From positions 62,001 through 126,000 of the forward strand of contig NZ_OZ075108.1 in NCBI RefSeq assembly GCF_964186625.1: a DNA stretch of 64,000 bases. Reading direction: 5' to 3'. The first letter of the stretch is position 1; the number at the start of each line of letters is the position of its first letter. Made by a program: the position numbers and the translations under genes. Shown one piece after another: positions 57,079 to 64,000 of this stretch. Under the pieces are notes generated by a model. It ran no database searches. It was not told the DNA's origin and saw only the letters and a list, made by a program, of their open reading frames with translations. Source of the DNA: Asticcacaulis sp. MM231. Its GTDB lineage: Bacteria > Pseudomonadota > Alphaproteobacteria > Caulobacterales > Caulobacteraceae.

Positions 57079-57234
57079 TAAGAAACCCCACCACCACGCC
57101 GCAAGAGCGGCGCGGTCCCCCTCCCCAGTCAAACTGGGGAGGTATAAAGCTTTCGTTTTCTTCTACCTCCCCGACTTGTTCGGGGAGGGGGACCATGAGC
57201 GAAGCGATATGGTGGTGGGGTTTCTTGCTTCCTT
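57079..57234. repeat. long palindromic repeat between rbfA and truB
   Basis: The ends AAGAAACCCCACCACCA and its complement (TGGTGGTGGGGTTTCTT) face each other over about 155 bases. Inside are GGTCCCCCTCCCC arms and small cctcccc hairpins. It has the shape of a non-coding MITE-like element. Short blocks match the element at 6778-6905. Confidence 0.75.
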
Positions 57235-57253
57235 TCAACACAAACGGACTCCC

Positions 57254-58204
57254 ATGGCCCGAAAGAAAAAAGGCGAAGCGATCCACGGCTGGATCTGTTT
57301 CGACAAACCCCTTGAAATGACCTCGACCTCGGCGGTCGGGAAAATCCGCTGGCTGTTCCAGGCGCAGAAGGCCGGTCACGCCGGCACGCTTGATCCGCTG
57401 GCCACCGGCATCCTGCCGATCGCGCTCGGCGAAGCCACCAAGACCGTGCCTTACCTGATGGAAGCCGACAAGACCTACAGTTTCACCGTCACCTTCGGCA
57501 AAACCACCGACAGTTACGACGCCGAAGGCCGCGTGACGGCTGAATCCGATGCCCGCCCGACGAGGGACGCCATCGAAGCCACCCTCCCCCAGTTTATCGG
57601 CGTGATCGAGCAGGTGCCGCCGGCGTTTTCGGCCATCAAGGTCGATGGCAAGCGCGCCTATGATCTGGCGCGTCAGGGCGTCGAGGTCGAACTGAAAGGC
57701 CGCGAGATCGAGGTATTCGACCTGACGCTCGATGCTTTCGACACCGAAACCGCCAGCTTTACGCTCCATTGCGGCAAGGGCACCTATGTCCGCTCGATCG
57801 CGCGCGACATCTGCCTGGAACTGGGTGTTTGCGGTCACGTCACCACGCTTCGCCGCGAGGCGGTGGGTGCGTTTGAAACAAAAGACTCAATAACACTGGA
57901 AAAGCTTGAGGAATTAGTGCATAGGAACGCCCATCTTGAGGCTTTACTTGGCGTAGAGACGGCACTGGACGACATCCCGGGCCTGCCTGTGACGCAAGAT
58001 GAGGCCGCAAGATTGAAGCAGGGACGCGACCTTGCCCTTCTGCCCCGTCAGATTGAACTGTTAAATGCGGCTCTCAAAGCCCGTCTCGATGACGGCTATG
58101 CGGAGTTTCCCGATACGGTTCAGGCGGTGTTTAACGGGCAGGTATTGGCCTTGTGCGAACTGCGCGGCGGAACACTTCATCCGTCGCGTCTTTTAAATCT
58201 TTAA
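57254..58204 (+). CDS. truB: tRNA pseudouridine(55) synthase
   Basis: TruB makes the universal T-loop pseudouridine. The 316-aa product has WICFDKPLEMTSTSAVGKIR, the catalytic Asp in AGHAGTLDPLATGILPIALG, KTYSFTVTFGKTTDSYDAEG, and PPAFSAIKVDGKRAYDLARQ; CGKGTYVRSIARDICLELG follows. The ATG at 57254 (MARKKKGEAIHG) is preferred; the longer frame starts inside the repeat. rpsO follows 21 bases on. Confidence 0.97.
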   Translation: MARKKKGEAIHGWICFDKPLEMTSTSAVGKIRWLFQAQKAGHAGTLDPLATGILPIALGEATKTVPYLMEADKTYSFTVTFGKTTDSYDAEGRVTAESDARPTRDAIEATLPQFIGVIEQVPPAFSAIKVDGKRAYDLARQGVEVELKGREIEVFDLTLDAFDTETASFTLHCGKGTYVRSIARDICLELGVCGHVTTLRREAVGAFETKDSITLEKLEELVHRNAHLEALLGVETALDDIPGLPVTQDEAARLKQGRDLALLPRQIELLNAALKARLDDGYAEFPDTVQAVFNGQVLALCELRGGTLHPSRLLNL

Positions 58205-58225
58205 TTCTCACTAAGGAGAAACCCG

Positions 58226-58495
58226 ATGTCGATTACCGCTGATCGCAAGACAGAAGTCATCAAAACCCACGCCCGTACCGAAGGTGATACCGGTGGTGCA
58301 GAAGTGCAAATCGCAATCCTCACGGAACGCATTGCCAACCTGACCGAACACTTCAAGGAACACAAGAAGGACAACCACAGCCGTCGCGGCCTCCTGAAAA
58401 TGGTGTCGCAACGTCGTCGTCTTCTTGACTACCTTAAGAACCGTCACACCGACCGCTACACCGCTATCCTCGCCACGCTCAACCTGCGTCGCTAA
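58226..58495 (+). CDS. rpsO: 30S ribosomal protein S15
   Basis: S15 is a primary 16S rRNA-binding protein. The 89-aa product begins [20 protein letters not shown] and has [40 protein letters not shown] and [18 protein letters not shown], all diagnostic. AAGGAG precedes the ATG. It is followed by a hairpin and then pnp, the classical order. Confidence 0.98.
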   Translation: MSITADRKTEVIKTHARTEGDTGGAEVQIAILTERIANLTEHFKEHKKDNHSRRGLLKMVSQRRRLLDYLKNRHTDRYTAILATLNLRR

Positions 58496-58509
58496 ATATC
58501 GGAACGACC

Positions 58510-58537
58510 AAGGGCTTGGGGGCAACTCCGAGCCCTT
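58510..58537 (+). terminator. hairpin after rpsO
   Basis: AAGGGCTTGG pairs with CCGAGCCCTT (one G-U), loop eight bases. There is no U-run, so it may be a partial terminator or a 3'-end stabiliser. Confidence 0.5.
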
Positions 58538-58586
58538 CTGCTTGTTGGCCCTCAGGCAAAGACGTGACAGGGCACCTGAAAACGAC

Positions 58587-58665
58587 CCGCCTTTCCGGCG
58601 GTTTTACACACCCCGGCCGATACTTTCGGCCTGCTTATACACCCCGCGAGATGACTGCATCTCGC
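58587..58665 (+). promoter_or_regulatory. three tandem stem-loops in the rpsO-pnp interval
   Basis: CCGCC-tttcc-GGCGG (58587-58601), GGCCGA-tactt-TCGGCC (58615-58631) and GCGAGAT-gactgc-ATCTCGC (58646-58665) lie in a row. The spacers share TTATACACCCC or TTTTACACACCCC. In E. coli, pnp mRNA is controlled by RNase III and PNPase acting on a leader hairpin; this array is at the same place. The role is inferred. Confidence 0.5.
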
Positions 58666-58773
58666 TTATACGCTGGGCTTAACTGAAGAGCCCCTTACAC
58701 GCGCTGCTTAAACGTTATGCGGCCACCTCCCGAACGGCATGGGGCTGTTCCGGAGCCGAATGAAAGACAACAT

Positions 58774-61018
58774 ATGTTTGATATCAAAAGAAAATCCATC
58801 GATTGGGCTGGTCGCAAGTTCACGCTGGAAACGGGCCGCGTTGCCCGTCAGGCCAACTCGGCCGTGCTGGCCACCTACGGTGAGACCACCGTCCTGGCCA
58901 CCGTCGTTTACGCCCGCAAGCCGAAGCCCGGTCAGGACTTCTTCCCGCTGACCGTCAACTATCAGGAAAAGACCTTCGCCGCCGGCAAGATCCCCGGTGG
59001 TTACTTCAAGCGCGAAGGCCGCCCTTCGGAAAAAGAAACCCTGGTTTCGCGCCTGATCGACCGTCCGATCCGCCCGCTGTTCGTCAAGGGCTTCAAGAAC
59101 GAAGTGCAGGTTGTCTGCACCGTCCTGTCGCACGACATGGAAAATGATCCCGATATCGTCGCCATGGTCGCTGCCTCCGCTGCCCTGACCTTCTCCGGCG
59201 TGCCTTTCATGGGCCCGATCGGCGGCGCTCGCGTTGGCCTGATCGACGGCGAATACGTGCTGAACCCGACCGTTGACCAGATCAAGGAATCGCACCTCGA
59301 CCTCGTTGTCGCCGGTACGCAGGACGCCATCATGATGGTGGAATCGGAAGCCAAGGAACTGTCGGAAGACACCATGCTCGGCGCCCTGATGTTCGCCCAT
59401 CGCGGCATGCAGCCGGTGATCGACGCCATCATCGAGATGGCCGAACACGTCGCCAAGGAACCCTTCGCGTTTGAAGCCGAAGATTTCTCCGACGTCGTCA
59501 CCAAGATCAAGGGCCTGGTTGGTCAGGATATCCGCGACGCCTACACCATTCAGGAAAAGCACCCGCGCCACGAAGCCGTTGGCGCTGCCAAGTCCAAGGC
59601 CGCCGTTTCGCTGGTCAAGACCGAAGAAAATCCTGACGGCGTAGACGCTGCCATCTTCGGCGCCGCCTTCAAGGAATGTGAAGCCGACGTCCTGCGCCGC
59701 GACATCATCGAGCACGGCAAGCGTGTTGACGGCCGCGCCGTCGACAAGGTCCGCGCGATCGTGTCCGAAGTCGGCATCCTGCCGCGCACCCATGGTTCGG
59801 CCCTGTTCACCCGCGGTGAAACCCAGGCGCTGGTCGTAGCCACGCTCGGCACCGGCGATGATGAGCAGTTCATCGACAGCCTGGAAGGCACCTACAAGGA
59901 GAAGTTCCTTCTCCACTATAACTTCCCTCCGTACTCCGTCGGTGAAACCGGCCGCATGGGTTCGCCCGGCCGCCGCGAAATCGGCCACGGCAAGCTGGCC
60001 TGGCGCGCAGTGCGTCCGATGCTCCCCGCCCCGGAAGATTTCCCCTACACGATCCGTCTGGTCTCGGAAATCACCGAGTTCGAACGGCTCCTCCTCGATG
60101 GCGACCGTCTGTGGTTCGTCGCTGGCCCTGATGGACGCCGGCGTGCCGCTGAAGTCGCCGGTTTCGGGTATCGCCATGGGCCTCATCCTTGAGCCCTCCG
60201 GCGAATACGCCATCCTGTCCGACATCCTGGGTGACGAAGATCACCTCGGCGACATGGACTTCAAAGTGGCCGGTTCGATCAACGGCATCACGTCCCTGCA
60301 AATGGACATCAAGGTGGCCGGCATCACCGAAGAGATCATGACCAAGGCACTTCGCCAGGCCAGCGCAGGTCGTCTGCACATCCTGGAAGAAATGAACAAG
60401 GCGATCTCTGGTGCGCGTGAAGAACTGGGCGAATTCGCGCCCAAGATCGAAACCATCAAGATCCCGACCGACAAGATCCGTGAAGTGATCGGCACCGGCG
60501 GCAAGGTCATCCGCGAAATCGTCGAAAAGACGGGCGCCAAGATCGACATCGCCGACGATGGCACCATCAAGATCTCGGCTTCGGAACAATCGAAGATCGA
60601 CGCTGCCCGCGATTGGGTGAAGTCGATCGCCTCGGAGCCGGAAGTTGGCGCCATCTACAAGGGCAAGGTCGTGAAGGTCGTCGATTTCGGCGCGTTCGTG
60701 AACTTCTTCGGCGCCAAGGACGGCCTCGTCCACATCTCGCAGATCAAGAACGAAAAGGTCGGCAAGACCTCGGACGTCCTGAACGAAGGCGACGAAGTGA
60801 AGGTGAAGTTCTTAGGCTTCGATGATCGTGGCAAGACGAAGCTCTCCATGAAGGTGGTCGATCAGGAAACTGGCGAAGACCTGACAGAAAAGCTGGCGGC
60901 TGAAAAAGCGGCCCGCATCGCGTCCGGCGAAGAGCCTGAACTGGAAACGGCTGAAGGTGGTGAGCGTTCGGATCGTGGCGAGCGTTCGAGCCGTCCGCGC
61001 CGTCCGCGTCGCGACTAG
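58774..61018 (+). CDS. pnp: polyribonucleotide nucleotidyltransferase, interrupted by one extra base
   Basis: PNPase degrades RNA 3'-5' with phosphate and is part of the RNA degradosome. The first frame (58774-60192) gives [20 protein letters not shown], both RNase PH cores up to VSEITE. Then the frame changes: GAGTTCGAACGG should read GAG TCG AAC GGC, so one T at 60079/60080 is extra. The adjacent frame continues [40 protein letters not shown], the KH domain ([16 protein letters not shown]) and the S1 domain ([20 protein letters not shown]), ending in an Arg-rich tail at 61018. The complete protein would be about 747 aa. A loss of PNPase is unlikely, so a sequence error is suspected. Confidence 0.9.
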
Positions 61019-61033
61019 GGGCCGGAGACTTAT

Positions 61034-61163
61034 GGGGTGAAGGGGCCTGTGGCCCCTTCGTCTTCTCTGAATAAAGAAAAAGGCGATCCCATTTATGGGG
61101 TCGCCTTTTTCTTTCTCTGGTAAGGTGAGGGGTCTTGGATCCCTCAACCCCTTAACGCGACAG
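61034..61163. repeat. direct repeat copy 1 (terminator-bearing module)
   Basis: Module order: ggggtgaagggg hairpin, GCCCCTTCGTCTTCTCTGAA, TAAAGAAAAAG, a terminator stem (GGCGATCCC/GGGGTCGCC), CTTTTTCT, CTGGTAAGGTGAGGGGTC, then a small hairpin and TAACGCGAC. The same order and mostly the same bases recur at 62269-62431. It terminates pnp. Confidence 0.75.
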
Positions 61164-61262
61164 AGTATGGCAGGGCTCTGTTAACACGTGACAATCTCAG
61201 GCATTTGGATTATTTCTTGTCTGACAATTAGTCGATAACGACAATAAAAAAGCAGGGACGCC

Positions 61263-62267
61263 ATGAAATACACAACCGGACTAAGCCTTATCGCCCTCAT
61301 GACCCTGGCCCTGGCCGGTTCGGTCGTGGCCCAAAATGCTCCGCCGCCGAACATGCCGGTCTTTCCGCCGCAAACCGCCGAGGAAAAGGCCAAATCCGAT
61401 GCTGATCAGGCGGCCTACGCCAAGGCGCCGGATACCGAAGGCTCAGGTGCCTATCCGGCGATGAAGGAACAGGACCCCGGCCTTCCCAATCACGTTGTCT
61501 ATCGGCCAAAGGATTTGTCGAAGGTGGCTCAGGGCGCGCTTGGCATTGTGGCCTGGGGCAATGGCGCCTGTTCGGCCGATGGCGCGGGTTCGCGTTTGCA
61601 TTTGGCGGAGCTGGCCTCCTACGGTTATGTGGTCATCGCGCCCGGCGGCATCTATTCCGGCCCCGGCTCGACCCCGGAACCTAAGCGTCCGGAAGGTGCC
61701 GCTCCCGGCACGGCAACGACCGGTGCAGATGTGAAGGCAGGCCTCGAATGGGCATTGGCGGAAAACGCCCGCTCTGGCAGCCCCTATTTCGGCAAGATTG
61801 ATCCCGCCAAGATTGCGGTGTCCGGCTTTAGCTGCGGGGGCATTCAGGCCTTAGGTCTGGCTGGCGATCCGCGCGTGAAAGCGGTCATCATCGACAACAG
61901 CGGCACCTTTCCGGACGGCAACAATTTCCTCTCCGCATTAAACGTTACTAAGGCAACGCTTAAAACCCTGCATACCCCTATCCTCTATATTCTGGGCGGG
62001 CCGAAAGATATTGCTTACAAGAACGGCATGGATGACTTTGAGCACATCAATCATGTGCCGGTCATCGTGGCGAATAACAGCGCCTCGCATGGCGGCGATT
62101 TCCTGCGCCCCAATGGTGGACCGTCCGCCAAGGTGGCTGTGCAGTGGCTGGAATGGCAGTTGCGCGGTGACAAGACGGCTGAAGCCTATTTCGTCGGTGA
62201 GGCCTGCGGCCTTTGCACGGATAAGGAATGGACCATCCAGCGTAAGAACTTCCCAACTGGCAAGTAG
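61263..62267 (+). CDS. secreted alpha/beta hydrolase (PET-hydrolase/chlorophyllase-like fold)
   Basis: The 334-aa product has a signal peptide (MKYTTGLSLIALMTLALAGS..VVAQ). The fold shows GIVAWGNGACSADGAGSRLH, YGYVVIAPGGIYSGPGSTPE, the nucleophile elbow VSGFSCGGIQALGLAGDPRV (Gly-Phe-Ser-Cys-Gly), and the probable catalytic His in VANNSASHGGDF. The C-terminus has two Cys (GEACGLCTDKEW) that may form a disulfide. Secreted esterase or lipase activity is likely; the substrate is unknown. The gene lies between two copies of a long direct repeat. Confidence 0.85.
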   Translation: MKYTTGLSLIALMTLALAGSVVAQNAPPPNMPVFPPQTAEEKAKSDADQAAYAKAPDTEGSGAYPAMKEQDPGLPNHVVYRPKDLSKVAQGALGIVAWGNGACSADGAGSRLHLAELASYGYVVIAPGGIYSGPGSTPEPKRPEGAAPGTATTGADVKAGLEWALAENARSGSPYFGKIDPAKIAVSGFSCGGIQALGLAGDPRVKAVIIDNSGTFPDGNNFLSALNVTKATLKTLHTPILYILGGPKDIAYKNGMDDFEHINHVPVIVANNSASHGGDFLRPNGGPSAKVAVQWLEWQLRGDKTAEAYFVGEACGLCTDKEWTIQRKNFPTGK

Positions 62268-62268
62268 T

Positions 62269-62431
62269 GGGGTGAAGGGTGAGGCGCAACGAACGCCCGA
62301 AGCCACGCGGAGGGCTCCAGCGCCCCTTCGTCTTCTCTGAATAAAGAAAAAGCCAGTCCCATTTCAGGGACCGGCTTTTTCTGTATCTGGTAAGGTGAGG
62401 GGTCAATGACCCCTCAGCCCCGTAACTCGAC
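62269..62431. repeat. direct repeat copy 2 (terminator-bearing module)
   Basis: Second copy of the module at 61034-61163, with the same GCCCCTTCGTCTTCTCTGAA and TAAAGAAAAAG blocks, a terminator stem of different sequence (GCCAGTCCC/GGGACCGGC), and TCTGGTAAGGTGAGGGGTC, ending TAACTCGAC. It lies at the hydrolase stop codon. Confidence 0.75.
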
Positions 62432-62475
62432 TGCGCGTGTGATAAGAGCTATGTGTTTCAGTAAGAGGACCGGAG

Positions 62476-62754
62476 ATGAAGGCCATTTTACAACAGAACA
62501 GGCATACGGTCATCGCATGGCTGCCCACCCTGACGTGGGGAATTATGGTAGCCATAATGCAGTATGTTGCTGTCGGTAAACTTGGATCGCAAGCCGGCCA
62601 AAATTTCTTCTACTACTCGAAATGGTTTCTTCTGGCGCTGCTTTTGGTCGTAATAGTATCGGCATGTCGGGGAAAATTAACGGCATTCGGCTGGACAGGT
62701 ATGATACTCTCAACCCTTCTGACCCTATTCCATTTTGTGATTCTGATTGACTGA
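62476..62754 (+). CDS. small membrane protein, 92 aa
   Basis: I do not recognise it. From the ATG at 62476 (GGAG directly before, GAGGACC further up) the product has three hydrophobic segments: about residues 13-32, 47-66 (FLLALLLVVIVSACRG) and 72-91 (GWTGMILSTLLTLFHFVILI). Charges are few. It is probably an inner-membrane protein. Codons are AT-richer than in its neighbours, which may mean acquisition. It ends three bases before the pentapeptide gene. Confidence 0.65.
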   Translation: MKAILQQNRHTVIAWLPTLTWGIMVAIMQYVAVGKLGSQAGQNFFYYSKWFLLALLLVVIVSACRGKLTAFGWTGMILSTLLTLFHFVILID

Positions 62755-62757
62755 CCC

Positions 62758-63447
62758 ATGACCCCAGAACCGGCCACCACCATCACTGATCAAATCCTCG
62801 ACCGTGGCGCGGTCCTGTTGCTGGCCAATAAGGGCGAGCCCGTCAAGCTGGTCGGCTGCGAGGTCGAAGAGGTCGATCTGTCCGATTTCATCCTCAATGG
62901 CTGGGTGTTCGAGGACTGCCTGTTCCGCAAGACGAAGTTCGTCAGCGCCAAGTTGGAACGCGCGCAGTTCATCAAATGCAAGGGTGCGCACGCCGATTTC
63001 ACCAGCGCCATCCTGATCGAGTCGCGGTTCACCGGCTGTGATTTCAACAACAGCCTGTTTCGTGGCGCCACCCTGTCGCAATCGCGTTTTCAGCGCTGCA
63101 AACTGACCGGCGCCAATCTGCTCGATACCCGCGCGCTCGATGTCACCTTTGAGGAATGCCGCCTGAACGACGCCCGCCTGCGCGGCTTTTCCTTCAGCAA
63201 GCAGACGCTGAAATCGCTCGACATGCACAATGCCGAACTGCATCGCTGCGATTTCCGCCAGACCGTCTTTGAAGATTGTTCTTTACGCGACGCCATCCTC
63301 ACCGATGCGCGCTTTGAAGGGGCTGACCTGCGCGGCACCGATATCGGCGGCGTCCGGCTGGAAGATGCCCGCCGGTTCAAGGGCGCCACCATCTCGCGCG
63401 CTCAGGCCGCCGAACTGCTCTCCGAACTCGGCCTGCATGTTCGCTAA
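62758..63447 (+). CDS. pentapeptide-repeat protein (Qnr-like)
   Basis: The 229-aa product is built of A/C-D/N-L/F-x-x repeats: WVFEDCLFRKTKFVSAKLER, GCDFNNSLFRGATLSQSRFQ, RCKLTGANLLDTRALDVTFE, AELHRCDFRQTVFEDCSLRD and ARFEGADLRGTDIGGVRLED. This folds as a right-handed quadrilateral beta-helix. The central repeat break and C-terminal helix (AQAAELLSELGLHV) resemble Qnr proteins, DNA mimics that protect gyrase; that function is only inferred. Its stop overlaps the convergent reductase gene by four bases. Confidence 0.85.
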   Translation: MTPEPATTITDQILDRGAVLLLANKGEPVKLVGCEVEEVDLSDFILNGWVFEDCLFRKTKFVSAKLERAQFIKCKGAHADFTSAILIESRFTGCDFNNSLFRGATLSQSRFQRCKLTGANLLDTRALDVTFEECRLNDARLRGFSFSKQTLKSLDMHNAELHRCDFRQTVFEDCSLRDAILTDARFEGADLRGTDIGGVRLEDARRFKGATISRAQAAELLSELGLHVR

Positions 63448-63995
63448 CGGTAGCGCAGAAACACCTTGCCGTTGCTGAAAGCGCGGCTCTGCGTCAGGGT
63501 CAGGTCGCGCCGGTCATTACCCTCAAACATCGAACGGCCAGCGCCAAGCACGACCGGGCACACCACCACCTGATAGTCATCGACGAGACCGGCCATGGCC
63601 AGTTGGGCCACCAGACTGCCGCTGCCAAGCACCACCATGGCGCCGCCGGCTTCCGCTTTCAGGCGGCGCATGGCCTCGACCGCATCCTCGTTGAAAACCT
63701 GCGTGTTCTGCCAGTCCGCTGACGTTATCGAGCGGGAAAAAACGTACTTCGTCATGCGGTTCATGCCTGCCGCAACCTCGGGCATGGCCTGCGCCGCCAT
63801 GTCGCTGGGCCACCAGCCGGCCATCATGTCGTAGGTGATGCGGCCGAACACCAGCACACCATCGCCCGACGCATTGCCGGCGACGAAGGCGTTGAAATCG
63901 GCATCATCGGTGCCGTGGGCCCAGCTCATATCGTTGCGGGCGTCGGTGAAATAGCCATCAAGGCTGATGTTGTTGAAGACGCTGAGTGTTCGCAT
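63444..63995 (-). CDS. dihydrofolate reductase family protein (RibD C-terminal type)
   Basis: The 183-aa product is of the YyaP/RibD-C group. It begins MRTLSVFNNISLDGYFTDAR (the folate-reductase-like first strand), with DGVLVFGRITYDMMAGWWPS, KYVFSRSITSADWQNTQVFN, GGAMVVLGSGSLVAQLAMAG and VDDYQVVVCPVVLGAGRSMF, the standard pattern. It probably reduces a pterin-like or unknown substrate with NADPH. The gene is complete, starting five bases from the window end. Confidence 0.88.
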   Translation of the reverse strand: MRTLSVFNNISLDGYFTDARNDMSWAHGTDDADFNAFVAGNASGDGVLVFGRITYDMMAGWWPSDMAAQAMPEVAAGMNRMTKYVFSRSITSADWQNTQVFNEDAVEAMRRLKAEAGGAMVVLGSGSLVAQLAMAGLVDDYQVVVCPVVLGAGRSMFEGNDRRDLTLTQSRAFSNGKVFLRYR

Positions 63996-64000
63996 GGTTT

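Noticed and set aside
58708..60225. 505-codon frame antisense to pnp
   Set aside because: A shadow of pnp on the opposite strand, no recognisable protein.

Overview
The window looks like a chromosome segment of an alphaproteobacterium of the order Caulobacterales, most likely Asticcacaulis or a close relative. This is inferred from high-GC codon use and from gene order (dnaK-dnaJ-dapB; lptC-lptA-lptB-rpoN-hpf-ptsN; aroA-cmk-rpsA-ihfB; trpF-trpB-trpA-accD-folC; rbfA-truB-rpsO-pnp). No database search was possible. Most of the DNA is core housekeeping sequence.

Layout. 1-4.5 kb: dapB (3' end cut by the window edge), dnaJ and dnaK on the minus strand, with a heat-shock-type promoter. 4.5-7 kb: a scarred accessory patch with a frameshifted small membrane protein, an internally deleted IS66 element, a chimeric ORF and a palindromic repeat. 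7-12 kb: a secreted DUF2147 protein and a FadL-type porin that diverge from an operator-rich region, a LacI regulator, and a divergent LysR/SDR pair. 12-14.6 kb: rimM, rpsP, ffh. 15-21 kb: three glycosyltransferase genes (one frameshifted), an alanine-type aminotransferase, and a small divergent gene pair around a Fur-box-like palindrome. 21-25 kb: divergent glmS and glmM, where GlmM carries an in-frame N-terminal helix-turn-helix domain. 25-32 kb: membrane acyltransferase-like protein, transaldolase, rimO, acetyltransferase, hydrolase, Hsp20. 32-38 kb: the sigma-54/LPS-transport block. 38-41 kb: hydrolases, an AAA ATPase, tRNA-Ala(GGC). 41-47 kb: aroA, cmk, rpsA, ihfB, mscL. 47-49.3 kb: two tandem glucokinase-family genes, one lacking the catalytic Asp and one frameshifted. 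49.4-55 kb: trpF, trpB, trpA, accD, folC. 56.5-61 kb: rbfA, truB, rpsO, pnp (pnp interrupted by one extra base). 61-64 kb: a secreted hydrolase bracketed by long direct repeats, a small membrane protein, a Qnr-like pentapeptide protein and a DHFR-like reductase.

The genes cover protein quality control, ribosome assembly and RNA decay, amino-sugar supply for peptidoglycan and LPS (glmS/glmM with the lpt genes), tryptophan and fatty-acid synthesis, and nitrogen/sigma-54 control. The most unusual item is the HTH-GlmM fusion facing glmS. Other points of interest are several families of intergenic palindromic repeats, an AccD without its zinc-ribbon cysteines, and a recurring pattern of single-base frameshifts (including in pnp), which means either many pseudogenes or sequence errors in this assembly.
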